Source: Kitasatospora sp. NBC_00315
GTDB lineage: Bacteria; Actinomycetota; Actinomycetes; Streptomycetales; Streptomycetaceae
Assembly: GCF_041435095.1 (NCBI RefSeq)
Contig: NZ_CP108025.1
Location: 4,278,001 to 4,342,000 of the forward strand
Reading direction: 5' to 3'
Length of the DNA: 64,000 nt
Shown: piece after piece, positions 8,757 to 20,443 of the stretch
Position numbering within the stretch: the stretch's first letter is position 1
Layout of the letters: each line of letters begins with the position of its first letter
Position numbers and translations under genes: made by a program
The notes under the pieces: model-generated
What the model saw: only the letters and a program-made list of their open reading frames with translations
The model's database searches: none
What the model was told of the DNA's origin: nothing

Positions 8757-9812
8757 TCAGCCCAGCGTCGGCAGCTTGATGAGGACGAGCAGGGCCAGCA
8801 GCTGCAGCGAGGCGGCCCCGGCGGCCTTGCCCCAGGGCAGGTCGTGGACCCGGCGGACCATGGTGGTCAGCAGGACGGCGCAGAGCACCCAGGTGGCCCA
8901 GCCGACCGCCTGGACGACCACGTTGTCGGCCGGCAGGAACAGGGCGAGCAGCAGGCGGGGCGCGTCGGTGGTCCAGCCGATCAGGACGGCCAGGCCGACC
9001 GTCGACTGCCAGGGGCCGTCGCCGCCGAACTGCCGGGCCAGCCCGTAGGTGACGGCGCCCAGCATCGCGCCGGCGACGCTGAAGACGACGGCCGCGGCGG
9101 CGAGGGCGGTCAGCGCGACGGTGAAGGTCGAGTCGAGCACGTCGTCGCGGGTCAGGCCGAGGCCGAGCACGGCGAGTACGCCGTAGACCGCCGAGACCGT
9201 GAGCGCCGGCAGCCAGACCTGGTGGTCCCGGGCGCGGTCGAAGGTGGCGGACGGCGAGCGGTAGATGCCGGTCAGCAGCTCGCGCCAGCGCGGCCGGGGC
9301 CCCGAGACGTGCGGGGCGGACTGGCCGCCGGCCCGGTAGACGGCGACGTTGTCCTGGCCGTACTCGGGCGCGTAGCCGTCCTGGCCGTAGCCGCTCGGGT
9401 CGTAGCCGTCCTGGCCGTGGCCCTGCTGTGGGTACCCCTGCTGGGGGTAGCCGTCGCCGTACGGGGCGCCCTCCCCGGTCGGGAAGGCCCGGGTGTGGCC
9501 GGGCTGGTCCGAGGCGTACGGGTCGAAAGCGCCCTGCGGGGGCCCGGGCGCAGGGGTGTACGGGGCCCGGGGGTCGTACGGTCCCTGCGGCGGCCCGTAG
9601 CCGTCCGTCCCGGACGCGGCCGCACCGGCCGCGCCGTTCCCGGACGCGCCAGATCCACCGGGCGTCCCCGCGGCGGGGCCGGGGCGTTGGGGCGCCGTGA
9701 AGTACTCGGGTCCGCCCGTCTGCCCGTACTGCTGCTGCGGGTGCCCCCCAGGGGGAGCCGTCCACCCCCGGGGGTCGGCGCCCGGACCGTTGTCGTATCG
9801 ATTGCCAGCCAC
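8757..9812 (-). CDS. Yip1-family membrane protein with a Pro/Gln/Tyr-rich N-terminus
   Basis: 351 residues from ATG 9812. The first about 170 residues are low-complexity (repeats such as GYPQQGYPQQGHGQDGYD). Five hydrophobic segments follow: WLPALTVSAVYGVLAVLGL, TVALTALAAAAVVFSVAGA, TVGLAVLIGWTTDAPRLLLA, VVVQAVGWATWVLCAVLL and LQLLALLVLIKL. This layout fits the bacterial Yip1/DUF1282-like family. The role is unknown. The disordered cytoplasmic tail is typical of streptomycete membrane proteins. Confidence 0.65.
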   Translation of the reverse strand: MAGNRYDNGPGADPRGWTAPPGGHPQQQYGQTGGPEYFTAPQRPGPAAGTPGGSGASGNGAAGAAASGTDGYGPPQGPYDPRAPYTPAPGPPQGAFDPYASDQPGHTRAFPTGEGAPYGDGYPQQGYPQQGHGQDGYDPSGYGQDGYAPEYGQDNVAVYRAGGQSAPHVSGPRPRWRELLTGIYRSPSATFDRARDHQVWLPALTVSAVYGVLAVLGLGLTRDDVLDSTFTVALTALAAAAVVFSVAGAMLGAVTYGLARQFGGDGPWQSTVGLAVLIGWTTDAPRLLLALFLPADNVVVQAVGWATWVLCAVLLTTMVRRVHDLPWGKAAGAASLQLLALLVLIKLPTLG

Positions 9813-9937
9813 GTTCCGAAGGTACCGGTACCGCCGCCCGGACGGCGGTCGATCATGGGGCCCGGACCGGATTGCAGCGAGCCTGTGACGGGCGGGCGGC
9901 GCCGGCCGGTCTCCCGGAGCCGCCCGCCCCGCCGCTC

Positions 9938-11086
9938 TCAGCGCTCGGCGCCGACCCTCGGCGCGTGGATGGCGGCCGCCGCCGAGGCGCCGGCCGGGCA
10001 GCCGCCGGGGCCGGCGGTGGTCCGTACCGCGCCGACCGGCAGCAGCGTGCCGCAGGCGATCCGGATGCCGCTGGGCAGCTCGTTGTCGGCCTCCACCGTC
10101 GCGCCGTCGCCGATCACGGCGCCGTCGAGCGAGGTGCGGGCGCCGATCACCGCGTACGCGCCCACGATGGAGTCCTTCACCAGGGTGTCGGGGCCGATCG
10201 AGGCGCCCGGCAGGATCACACTGCCCTCGACGATGGCGCCGGCCTCGACGACCGAGCCCTCGGAGACCACCGTCCCGGCGCCGAGTACGGCGCCGGGGTG
10301 GACGGTGGCGCCCGGCAGCAGCAGGGCGTCACCGGTGGGGCCGGGGACGGCCGGGGAGTCGACCTTGCCGAGCACCAGGTCGGCGGAGCCGCGCACGAAG
10401 GCGGCGGGTGTGCCGAGGTCCAGCCAGTACGAGGTGTCGACCACGCCGCGCAGCAGGGCGCCGGTGGCCAGCAGCTCGGGGAAGGTCTCGCGCTCGACCG
10501 ACACCTCCCGGCCGGCCGGGATGCGGTCGATCACCGAACGGGTGAAGACGTAGCAGCCGGCGTTGATCTGGTCCGTGACGATCTGCTCGGGCGTCTCGGG
10601 CTTCTCCAGGAACTCCAGCACCCGGCCGTCCTTCGCGGTCGGCACCAGGCCGAAGGCGCGCGGGTCCTCGACCCGGGTGAGGTGCAGGGTGACGTCCGCG
10701 CCGGCGGCCACGTGGCCGTCGCGCAGCGCGGCGATGTCGACGCCGGACAGGATGTCACCGTTGAAGACCAGCACCGGGTCGTCGGGCCCGCAGGTCAGGC
10801 CCGAGGCCGCGTTGCGGATGGCGCCGCCGGTGCCGAGCGGTTCGCGCTCGGTCAGGTAGACCAGTTCGATGCCGTACGGGGTGCCGTCCTGGAAGTGGTC
10901 CTCGAACACCTCTGCCAGGTACGAGGTGGCCAGGACCACCCGGGTGACCCCGGCGGCCGCCGCGCGGGCCAGCTGGTGCGCGATGAAGGGGACGCCCGCC
11001 ACGGGGAGCATGGGCTTGGGGGTGTGGGTCGTCAACGGGCGCAGTCGCGTGCCCTTGCCGCCGACCAGCATGATCGCCTCGGTCAT
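9938..11086 (-). CDS. Sugar-1-phosphate nucleotidyltransferase (GDP-mannose pyrophosphorylase-like)
   Basis: 382 residues. The N-terminal Rossmann-type domain holds the nucleotide-binding loop VGGKGTRLRPLT at about residues 8-19, followed by TPKPMLPVAG. LGTGGAIRNA and VFNGDILSG (metal-binding Asp) follow. FLEKPETP and NAGCYVF form the sugar pocket. From about residue 245 there are hexapeptide repeats (GATVHPGAVLGAGTVVSEGS and on) of a left-handed beta-helix. The family makes NDP-sugars for cell-wall glycans and glycoconjugates. GDP-mannose is the most likely product by similarity to streptomycete ManB/ManC-type enzymes, but glucose-1-phosphate thymidylyl- or uridylyl-transfer cannot be excluded. 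Confidence 0.8.
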   Translation of the reverse strand: MTEAIMLVGGKGTRLRPLTTHTPKPMLPVAGVPFIAHQLARAAAAGVTRVVLATSYLAEVFEDHFQDGTPYGIELVYLTEREPLGTGGAIRNAASGLTCGPDDPVLVFNGDILSGVDIAALRDGHVAAGADVTLHLTRVEDPRAFGLVPTAKDGRVLEFLEKPETPEQIVTDQINAGCYVFTRSVIDRIPAGREVSVERETFPELLATGALLRGVVDTSYWLDLGTPAAFVRGSADLVLGKVDSPAVPGPTGDALLLPGATVHPGAVLGAGTVVSEGSVVEAGAIVEGSVILPGASIGPDTLVKDSIVGAYAVIGARTSLDGAVIGDGATVEADNELPSGIRIACGTLLPVGAVRTTAGPGGCPAGASAAAAIHAPRVGAER

Positions 11087-11300
11087 GGTCTGCGCTGTTC
11101 CCCTTGTGCTCCGGTGCGGCGCCGCCGCGGTGCGGCCACAGCGCCTCCGCTGTTCGGTGTGACCCTCCCGGTCGGTCTCCGGGTGCGGGCCGGACCCGCA
11201 CGGCGCGGGTCAGGCGCCTACTGTATTTCCTTCCCGTGAGAGCAGGTCCAGTCGGCTGCCCGTTCGGCGGGAGGTACGGGCCCGGTGGCCCGTCGTACGA
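11087..11300. other. Promoter region of the nucleotidyltransferase gene
   Basis: With the terminator at 11301-11340 this makes a 319-bp intergenic stretch. No gene seen. Confidence 0.4.
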
Positions 11301-11340
11301 CCGGGCCCGGCCCACGCCGAGTGGCGTGGGCCGGGCCCGG
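11301..11340 (-). terminator. Terminator of the Fe-S oxidoreductase gene
   Basis: Perfect 18-bp arms (11301-11318 and 11323-11340, ending GGGCCGGGCCCGG) around a 4-nt loop GAGT. It lies 65 bp past the stop codon at 11406. Confidence 0.85.
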
Positions 11341-11405
11341 GTTGTAGCAGAACTGTCGCGTGGCGCCGCGCGGGCGGTGCCGGGGACGAATGACCCGAAC
11401 GGGGG

Positions 11406-13646
11406 TCAGGCGTCGACGGTCTCGCTCTGCGCCTCGGCGCCCGGCAGGGCCTTGACGGAGTCCAGCAGCAGCTGGGCGACGTCGACGACCTTCAGGTGCT
11501 CCTTCACGGCGCCCTCGCCCGTGGCGCCGCCGTTCGACGCCTTCTTGCCGTTCACCGAGTCGGAGAGCATCACGAGGCAGAACGGGCAGGCGGTGGAGAC
11601 GATGTCGGGGTTGAGGGAGAGCGCCTCGTCCACCCGCTCGTTGTTGATGCGCTTGCCGATCCGCTCCTCCATCCACATCCGCGCGCCGCCCGCGCCGCAG
11701 CAGAAGCCGCGCTCCTTGTGACGGTGCATCTCCTGCTGGCGCAGACCGGGGACCTTGTCCATGATCTCGCGCGGCGGGCTGTAGACCTTGTTGTGCCGGC
11801 CCAGGTAGCAGGGGTCGTGGTAGGTGATCAGGCCCTCGACCGGGTTGACCGGCAGCAGTCGGCCCTCGTCGATCAGGTGCTGCAGCAGCTGGGTGTGGTG
11901 GATGACCTCGAAGTGGCCGCCCAGCTGCGGGTACTCGTTGGCGATGGTGTTGAAGCAGTGCGGGCAGGTGGCCACGATCCGCTTGGTCGGGGCGTCCTCC
12001 AGCGCGGCGTTCAGCGTCTCGACGTTCTGCGCGCCGAGCATCTGGAACAGGAACTCGTTGCCGAGGCGGCGGGGGGAGTCGCCGGAGCAGGTCTCCTCCT
12101 TGCCGAGGATCGCGAACTTGACGCCCGCGGTGTGCAGCAGCTCGGCGAAGGCCTTGGTGGTCTTCTTCGCGCGGTCCTCCAGGGCGCCGGCGCAGCCGAC
12201 CCAGTAGAGGTACTCGACCTCGGCGGGGTCGATGTCCTCACCGATCACCGGCACCTCGATGCCGGTCTCCTTCTTGAGCTCCTTCACCCAGTCGAGGCGG
12301 GCCTTGGTGGCCATGCCCCACGGGTTGCCCTTGTTCTCCAGGTTCTTGAGCATCGTCCCGGCCTCGGTCGGGAAGGAGCTCTCGATCATCACCTGGTACC
12401 GGCGCATGTCGACGATGTGGTCGATGTGCTCGATGTCCACCGGGCACTGCTCGACGCAGGCGCCGCAGCTGGTGCAGGACCAGAGCACGTCCGGGTCGAT
12501 GACGCCGTTCTCCTCGGCGGTGCCGACCAGCGGGCGCTCGGCCTCGGCCAGCGCGGCCGCGGGGACGTCCTTGAGCTGCTCGGCCGTGGCGATCTCGTTG
12601 CCCTCGGCGTCCTTGCCGCCGCCGGCCAGCAGGTACGGCGCCTTGGCGAAGGCGTGCTCGCGCAGGCTCATGATCAGCAGCTTGGGGGACAGCGGCTTGC
12701 CGGTGTTCCAGGCGGGGCACTGCGACTGGCAACGGCCGCACTCGGTGCAGGTGGAGAAGTCGAGGATGCCCTTCCAGGAGAAGTGCTCGACCTGGGAGAC
12801 GCCGAAGACGGCGTCGTCGGCCGGGTCCTCGAAGTCGATCGGGGCGCCCCCGCTGGTCATCGGGCGCAGCGCGCCCAGCGCCACGTCGCCGTCCTCCTCG
12901 CGCTTGAAGAAGATGTTGAAGAAGGCGAGGAAGCGGTGCCAGGCCACGCCCATCGACGGGTTGACGCCGATGGTGATCGCCCACGCGAAGGAGATGCAGA
13001 TCTTCAGCATCGCGAACAGGTAGATCAGGTTCTCCAACGTCCCGCGCGACAGGCCCCGGAAGGCCACCACCAGCGGGTAGGAGATCAGGTAGGCGGCCTC
13101 GTACGACTGGACGCCCGCGAGGGCGCCCTCCAGACCGCGCAGCACCATGATGCAGATGCCGATGCCGAGGATCGTGTACTCGACGTAGAAGGCCTGCCAG
13201 GCGATCGAGCCGGCGAAGCGCGACTTGCGGCCGGCCCGGCCGGGCAGGCTGAGCAGGCGGATCACGATCAGGGTGGCGATGCCCAGCGTGGTGAGGGCGC
13301 CGACCAGCTCGGTGAAGATCTCGAACGGCAGCCAGTGGCCGATCACCGGGATGACCCACTCGGCGTCGAAGAGCTGGCCGAAGGCGGTCACCAGGGTGCT
13401 GATCAGGGTGAAGAAGCCGACCGCGACGAACCAGTGGGCGACGCCGACGACGCCCCACCGGTTCATCCGGGTGTGGCCGAGGAACTCGACCGCCACCGTC
13501 CTGGTCCGGGCGACCGGGTTGCCGGTGCGGGTGGAGTCCGGTTGGCCGGTCTTCACCACCTGGTAGATGTACGCGGCCGCACGGGCGGCGAGCGCGGTGC
13601 CGATCACAGTGGTGACCAGCGAGATGACGATCGCTGCTAGCTGCAT
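11406..13646 (-). CDS. Membrane-anchored (Fe-S)-binding oxidoreductase, heterodisulfide reductase-like
   Basis: 746 residues from ATG 13646, chosen because GGAGA lies 6 nt upstream and the in-frame extension has no homology. The N-terminal third has about five to six membrane segments (for example LAAIVISLVTTVIGTALAAR and LIYLFAMLKICISFAWAITI). Two 4Fe-4S motifs follow, CTECGRCQSQCP and CTSCGACVEQCP. Then come two CCG-type domains with YWVGCAGA, TYHDPCYLGRH and GFCCGAGGARMW. This is the HdrD/GlpC-like layout of an electron-transfer protein working at the cytoplasmic face of the membrane. The donor and acceptor are unknown. It is transcribed divergently from the dnaK operon. Confidence 0.85.
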   Translation of the reverse strand: MQLAAIVISLVTTVIGTALAARAAAYIYQVVKTGQPDSTRTGNPVARTRTVAVEFLGHTRMNRWGVVGVAHWFVAVGFFTLISTLVTAFGQLFDAEWVIPVIGHWLPFEIFTELVGALTTLGIATLIVIRLLSLPGRAGRKSRFAGSIAWQAFYVEYTILGIGICIMVLRGLEGALAGVQSYEAAYLISYPLVVAFRGLSRGTLENLIYLFAMLKICISFAWAITIGVNPSMGVAWHRFLAFFNIFFKREEDGDVALGALRPMTSGGAPIDFEDPADDAVFGVSQVEHFSWKGILDFSTCTECGRCQSQCPAWNTGKPLSPKLLIMSLREHAFAKAPYLLAGGGKDAEGNEIATAEQLKDVPAAALAEAERPLVGTAEENGVIDPDVLWSCTSCGACVEQCPVDIEHIDHIVDMRRYQVMIESSFPTEAGTMLKNLENKGNPWGMATKARLDWVKELKKETGIEVPVIGEDIDPAEVEYLYWVGCAGALEDRAKKTTKAFAELLHTAGVKFAILGKEETCSGDSPRRLGNEFLFQMLGAQNVETLNAALEDAPTKRIVATCPHCFNTIANEYPQLGGHFEVIHHTQLLQHLIDEGRLLPVNPVEGLITYHDPCYLGRHNKVYSPPREIMDKVPGLRQQEMHRHKERGFCCGAGGARMWMEERIGKRINNERVDEALSLNPDIVSTACPFCLVMLSDSVNGKKASNGGATGEGAVKEHLKVVDVAQLLLDSVKALPGAEAQSETVDA

Positions 13647-13797
13647 CGGCTCTCCGTCTCCTGCGGCTGGGTGTGCACGGGTAGTAAGGTCCGGACCGAT
13701 TGTACTCATCGGTAACTTGCTGGGTGGACCTCGGCGGAGATTACCGCGCGTTAACCTCCGGTCAGAAGACGTGGCAGGTATGGCGGCAGTCACTTAG

Positions 13798-16739
<2,942 letters not shown>

Positions 16740-16803
16740 CACCCTGTGCGCTGCGGGGTCGTACGTCGTCCAGTACGGCGAACGGCTCCGCAGCGCCGTA
16801 TCC

Positions 16804-16827
16804 GCCGACGGTTCCGATACCGTCGGC
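16804..16827 (+). other. Hairpin between grpE and dnaJ
   Basis: GCCGACGGT (16804-16812) and ACCGTCGGC (16819-16827) enclose a 6-nt loop in the 138-bp gap. No U-tract follows. It may reduce dnaJ readthrough or stabilise the upstream mRNA. Confidence 0.4.
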
Positions 16828-16877
16828 AGCGGATCCACTGAGCACGGATCTATTGACTCTGGGAGGTGGCGGCAGCC

Positions 16878-18035
16878 ATGAGCGGCAAGGACTACGTGGA
16901 AAAGGACTACTACAAGGTCCTCGGCGTGCCCAAGGACGCCACCTCGGCGGAGATCAAGAAGACCTACCGCAAGCTGGCCCGCGAGTTCCACCCCGACGCC
17001 AACAAGGGCGACGTCAAGGCCGAGGACCGCTTCAAGGACATCTCCGAGGCCTATGACGTCCTGTCGGACGACAAGCGCCGCAAGGAGTACGACGAGGCCC
17101 GCACCCTCTTCGCCAACGGCGGCTACCGCTCCGGCGGCCCCGGCGGCGGCAACTACAGCTTCGACTTCGGCGACCTCTTCACCGGCACCCAGGGCCCCCA
17201 GGGCGGCGGTGGCGGCGGGATCGGCGACGTGTTCGGCGGCCTCTTCGGCCGGGGCGGCCGGCAGGCCCAGCCGCGCCGGGGTGCCGACGTCGAGACCGAG
17301 GTCACCCTCAGTTTCGAGGAGGCGGTGGACGGCGCGACCGTGCCGCTGCGGATGACCAGTCAGGCCCCCTGCCGTAGCTGCAGCGGTACCGGTGCCCGGG
17401 CCGGCACCACCCCGCGGGTCTGTCCGACCTGTGTCGGGGCCGGCACCGTCAGCCGTGGCCAGGGCGCCTTCGCGCTCTCCGAGCCCTGCCGGGACTGCCG
17501 GGGCCGAGGCATGATCGTCGACGACCCGTGCGCCGACTGCCACGGCAGCGGACGCGCCAGCTCCGCCCGCACCATGCAGGTCCGGATCCCGGCCGGCGTC
17601 CAGGACGCGCAGCGGATCCGGCTCAAGGGCAAGGGCGCGCAGGGCGAACGCGGCGGCCAGCCGGGCGACCTCTTCGTCCTCGTGCACGTCGACCCGCACC
17701 CGGTCTTCGGGCGCAAGGGCGACAACCTGACGGTGGCGGTGCCGGTGTCCTTCCCCGAAGCGGCGCTGGGCGGCACCATCGAGGTGCCGACACTCAAGGG
17801 CCCGTCGGTGAAGCTCAGACTGCCCGCGGGGAGTGCCAACGGCCTCACGCTGCGGGCTCGTGGAAAGGGCGCCACCCGCAAGGACGGCACCCGCGGGGAC
17901 CTGCTGGTCACCGTGGAGGTCGTGGTACCGCAGCACGTCACCGGCGACGCGCTGTCGGCCCTGGAGCAGTACCGCGAGGCCACCGCCTCGGACGACCCGC
18001 GAGCCGACCTCTTCCGGGCGGCGGAGGGAGCGTGA
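16878..18035 (+). CDS. dnaJ: Co-chaperone DnaJ (type I Hsp40)
   Basis: 385 residues from ATG 16878, with GGGAGG 11 nt upstream. A GTG at 16866 is in frame but overlaps that ribosome site. The J domain (residues 10-75) has the HPD motif in REFHPDANKG. A Gly/Phe-rich linker follows, then four zinc motifs: CRSCSGTG, CPTCVGAG, CRDCRGRG and CADCHGSG. The C-terminal peptide-binding domain starts around VRIPAGVQDAQRIRLKGKG. It stimulates DnaK ATPase and delivers substrates. Confidence 0.98.
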   Translation: MSGKDYVEKDYYKVLGVPKDATSAEIKKTYRKLAREFHPDANKGDVKAEDRFKDISEAYDVLSDDKRRKEYDEARTLFANGGYRSGGPGGGNYSFDFGDLFTGTQGPQGGGGGGIGDVFGGLFGRGGRQAQPRRGADVETEVTLSFEEAVDGATVPLRMTSQAPCRSCSGTGARAGTTPRVCPTCVGAGTVSRGQGAFALSEPCRDCRGRGMIVDDPCADCHGSGRASSARTMQVRIPAGVQDAQRIRLKGKGAQGERGGQPGDLFVLVHVDPHPVFGRKGDNLTVAVPVSFPEAALGGTIEVPTLKGPSVKLRLPAGSANGLTLRARGKGATRKDGTRGDLLVTVEVVVPQHVTGDALSALEQYREATASDDPRADLFRAAEGA

Positions 18036-18041
18036 CCCGAC

Positions 18042-18551
18042 ATGAACCGTGACTCGATCGGTGTCGGCCTCGGCGACGGCCTCCCCGGAGGCCCCCGCCC
18101 CGGCCGTGCCACCCGCAACCCGGCGGGCGTGCCCGCGTACGTGCTGACCGAGGACACCCCGGTCTACGTCATCTCGGTCGCCGCCGAGCTGTCCGGGCTG
18201 CACCCGCAGACCCTGCGCCAGTACGACCGCCTCGGCCTGGTCTGCCCCGACCGTACGGCCGGCCGTGGCCGCCGCTACTCGGCCCGGGACATCCAGCAGC
18301 TGCGCGAGGTCCAGCGGCTCTCCCAGGACGAGGGCATCAACCTGGCGGGAATCAAGCGGATCATCGAGTTGGAGAACCAGGTCGCCGCGCTGCAGTCGCG
18401 CATCACCGAACTGGCCGACTCCCTGGAGGGCGCCGCCAGCGCGCTCCAGCAGCGGGAGGCCGCCGTGCACGCCTCCTACCGGCGTGACCTGGTGCCCTAC
18501 CAGCAGGTCACGCAGTCGAGCGCGCTGGTGGTGTGGCGCCCGAAGCGCTAG
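18042..18551 (+). CDS. hspR: Heat-shock repressor HspR (MerR family)
   Basis: 169 residues, starting six bases after the dnaJ stop. The MerR-type winged helix reads YVISVAAELSGLHPQTLRQY and DRLGLVCPDRTAGRGRRYS, followed by a coiled coil (ELENQVAALQSRITELADSL). HspR binds HAIR sites together with DnaK and switches off the operon when unfolded protein is scarce. Two such sites lie upstream of dnaK here, so the operon is probably autoregulated. A strong terminator ends the operon. Confidence 0.97.
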   Translation: MNRDSIGVGLGDGLPGGPRPGRATRNPAGVPAYVLTEDTPVYVISVAAELSGLHPQTLRQYDRLGLVCPDRTAGRGRRYSARDIQQLREVQRLSQDEGINLAGIKRIIELENQVAALQSRITELADSLEGAASALQQREAAVHASYRRDLVPYQQVTQSSALVVWRPKR

Positions 18552-18567
18552 TTCCCGTTTTTCGTAT

Positions 18568-18613
18568 GACGACGCCGTGCGGCCCGGGATCCTTCCGGCC
18601 GCACGGCGTCGTC
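18568..18613 (+). terminator. Terminator of the dnaK operon
   Basis: GACGACGCCGTGCGGCC (18568-18584) and GGCCGCACGGCGTCGTC (18597-18613) form perfect 17-bp arms with a 12-nt loop, 17 bp past hspR. Confidence 0.9.
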
Positions 18614-18804
18614 ACGGAAAAAGCCTGCCCCCCGGACAGGGGGTGTCCATCGGCCCGCCGACGTGGCAGTCTGCCTCCCGCACCATCTCCCGCCGGATCC
18701 CTGTGCGATGCTCGGTCCCCCTGTGCCACAGTTGCGGCTTAGGATCGTGCAGGACTCGCTACCGGACCGGGAGCAAAGGTTCGGTCAGAGGCAAGGAGCC
18801 GCGC

Positions 18805-19830
18805 ATGGGTGGGGCTGAGGAGCCGGGTCTCACAGCCAGCGGCCTCGGCCGCCTGTCGCCCGAAGCCCGCGCTCTGTACAAGGCCGCCGTGCAGGCACAC
18901 GGTCGGCTGATTCCCGCCGAGGGCGATGTCAACGAGGACGGCCATCTGCGCGAACTGGTCGACATCGGCCTGCTCGTGCCCGACGTGGAGGATCCCGGCA
19001 CGCTGATCGCCGTCGATCCGAAACTGCTCTCCGCCGGGCTCAGCGCGGCCTGGCAGCGCAGGGCCCTGGAGCTGCTGAGCCGGGCGGTCGCGCTGCCGGC
19101 GGACTTCCAGGAGCTCAGCCAGGCGTACGGCCAGGTAGGCAGGGGTTCCGAGGCCGGTGGGCCGGTGGAGCACCTGCACGGCAAGACCGAGATCAACCAG
19201 CGGCTGGCCGAGCTGATGGAGAGCAGCGCCAAGGAGGTGCTGAGCGCCCAGCCCGGAGGCGGTGCCCGTTCCTTCCCGACCGCGGCGGCGATCGCGCTCG
19301 ACGTCGGCATGCTCCGGCGCGGTGTGTCCCGGCGGACGATCTACCAGCCGAGCACCCGTTACTCGGCGCCGACCCGTGAATACGTCGCCGCGATGACCGA
19401 GGCGGGCGGTGAGGTCCGCACTCTTGCCGAGCCCTTTACCCGCATGATCGTCGTCGACCGCGCCACGGCGATCATCCCGATCAGCGGGGACACCGAGCGG
19501 GCGGCGTTCATCCGGGACGAAGCCGTGATCGGCTTCTTCGTCAGCCTCTTCGAGAGCTGCTGGGAGCGGGCCATCCCATTTCAGGGGGGTCACGAGGTGC
19601 CGCCCGAGGTGCTCTCCAGATTGCGGGAGAACATTCTCCGAATGATGTTGCAGGGCGTCGGGCACCGTGTGATCGCGCGCAACCTCGGGCTCAGTGAGCG
19701 CACGCTGGCGAGGCACATCGCGGACCTGCGTGAGGAGTACGCCGCAGAGACGCTCTTCCAGCTCGGCTGGAAGCTGTCGGAGAGTCATCGTGCGCTGCCG
19801 TTGTTCGGCAGCGACGACGACTCCGAATAA
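18805..19830 (+). CDS. LuxR-type HTH regulator with TrmB/PLD-like sensor domain (paralogue 1)
   Basis: 341 residues from ATG 18805, with AAGGAG upstream. The N-terminal part (SPEARALYKAAVQAHGRLIP, then LRELVDIGLLVPD) resembles a TrmB-like winged helix. The central part (TIYQPSTRYSAPTREYVAAM, EVRTLAEPFTRMIVVDRATA) is the PLD-like sensor found in many streptomycete regulators. The C-terminal HTH reads VIARNLGLSERTLARHIADL, LuxR-like. It is clearly homologous along its whole length to the minus-strand gene at 21353-22330. It converges on the small peptide gene at 19839 with an 8-bp gap. Ligand unknown; a peptide or sugar phosphate is possible. Confidence 0.8.
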   Translation: MGGAEEPGLTASGLGRLSPEARALYKAAVQAHGRLIPAEGDVNEDGHLRELVDIGLLVPDVEDPGTLIAVDPKLLSAGLSAAWQRRALELLSRAVALPADFQELSQAYGQVGRGSEAGGPVEHLHGKTEINQRLAELMESSAKEVLSAQPGGGARSFPTAAAIALDVGMLRRGVSRRTIYQPSTRYSAPTREYVAAMTEAGGEVRTLAEPFTRMIVVDRATAIIPISGDTERAAFIRDEAVIGFFVSLFESCWERAIPFQGGHEVPPEVLSRLRENILRMMLQGVGHRVIARNLGLSERTLARHIADLREEYAAETLFQLGWKLSESHRALPLFGSDDDSE

Positions 19831-19838
19831 TCCGGGCC

Positions 19839-20036
19839 TCAGGTCCAGATCACGTCGGCCATCGTGGTGACGGTGGCCTTGCCTGCCACAGGGGGCGCTG
19901 CCGGTGCGGTTGCCGGCTGGGCCTGGGAGCCTTCGGCGCGGGTCCAGATCACATCAGCGTGAACCGGACCCGAACTCAAGAGGACCGCCGCGCCGGCGAG
20001 TATGACCGATGCCACGAAACGGCGCGCGTTGCGCAC
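19839..20036 (-). CDS. Small secreted peptide with duplicated DVIWT motif
   Basis: 65 residues if started at GTG 20036, which has GGGAA about 8 nt upstream. An alternative GTG at 20045 adds MVL. A basic n-region (VRNARR), a hydrophobic core (FVASVILAGAAVLLSSG) and a VHA cleavage site predict Sec export. The mature peptide would be about 38 residues. It starts DVIWTRAEGSQAQ and ends TTMADVIWT, so the same pentapeptide sits at both ends around a Pro/Ala-rich linker. The two DNA copies differ only at two synonymous positions within the ADVIWT codons. No enzyme motif is present. A promoter with good consensus lies upstream. A signalling role is an inference from its regulators next door. Confidence 0.7.
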   Translation of the reverse strand: MRNARRFVASVILAGAAVLLSSGPVHADVIWTRAEGSQAQPATAPAAPPVAGKATVTTMADVIWT

Positions 20037-20068
20037 GAGGACCACTTCCCATCAGACGAAGCTGCTCT

Positions 20069-20093
20069 CGGCTCGTTCGACCTTGTTCGAGCC
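20069..20093. promoter_or_regulatory. Short dyad in the peptide gene leader
   Basis: GGCTCG (20070-20075) and CGAGCC (20088-20093), with TTCGA units inside, between the predicted -10 and the start of the peptide gene. Possible operator. Weak evidence. Confidence 0.25.
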
Positions 20094-20102
20094 ACTGGGC
20101 CG

Positions 20103-20131
20103 ATTATGGTGCACAACCACGGGCATGTCAG
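20103..20131 (-). promoter_or_regulatory. Predicted promoter of the secreted peptide gene
   Basis: On the minus strand CTGACA (20131-20126) and CATAAT (20108-20103) are separated by exactly 17 bp. This is a good vegetative promoter match in an otherwise GC-rich background, about 65 bp upstream of the start codon. Confidence 0.65.
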
Positions 20132-20207
20132 TGACGCACTCGTCTCACCTGTTCGAGGGCGTGCTCACTCTTCCAGGATCGGGGTATCGATCGGGCGTGT
20201 TCGGCGT

Positions 20208-20236
20208 GTCATCTAACTGCCTGGCAGTGAGATGAC
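20208..20236. promoter_or_regulatory. 29-bp near-perfect palindrome, candidate operator
   Basis: GTCATCTAACTGCC (20208-20221), a central T, and GGCAGTGAGATGAC (20223-20236). The arms match at 13 of 14 positions. It lies in the 400-bp divergent region between the peptide gene and the deoxyribosyltransferase-like gene, upstream of both predicted promoters. No coding or terminator role is apparent. Confidence 0.6.
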
Positions 20237-20443
20237 ACCACGTGCCAGTGGACTCGTCACCGCGCCCGGGGACACGATCAGTGCACCGACCGATCGTTGA
20301 GCGACGAAGCGTCAGCAATCGTCATGCGCACTTCATCTTTTCCATGTTAAACCATGCCCTGTCAACCCCTGAGCATGTTCCGAACAGCCGCTTCGCCCAC
20401 TGGGATATGGCACTCACCCGGTCGGCCTTTCGACGGAGTCGAC

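Noticed and set aside
16804-16827. Hairpin between grpE and dnaJ as a true terminator
   Set aside because: The stem is short, has no U-tract and lies inside a conserved operon; kept only as a hairpin.
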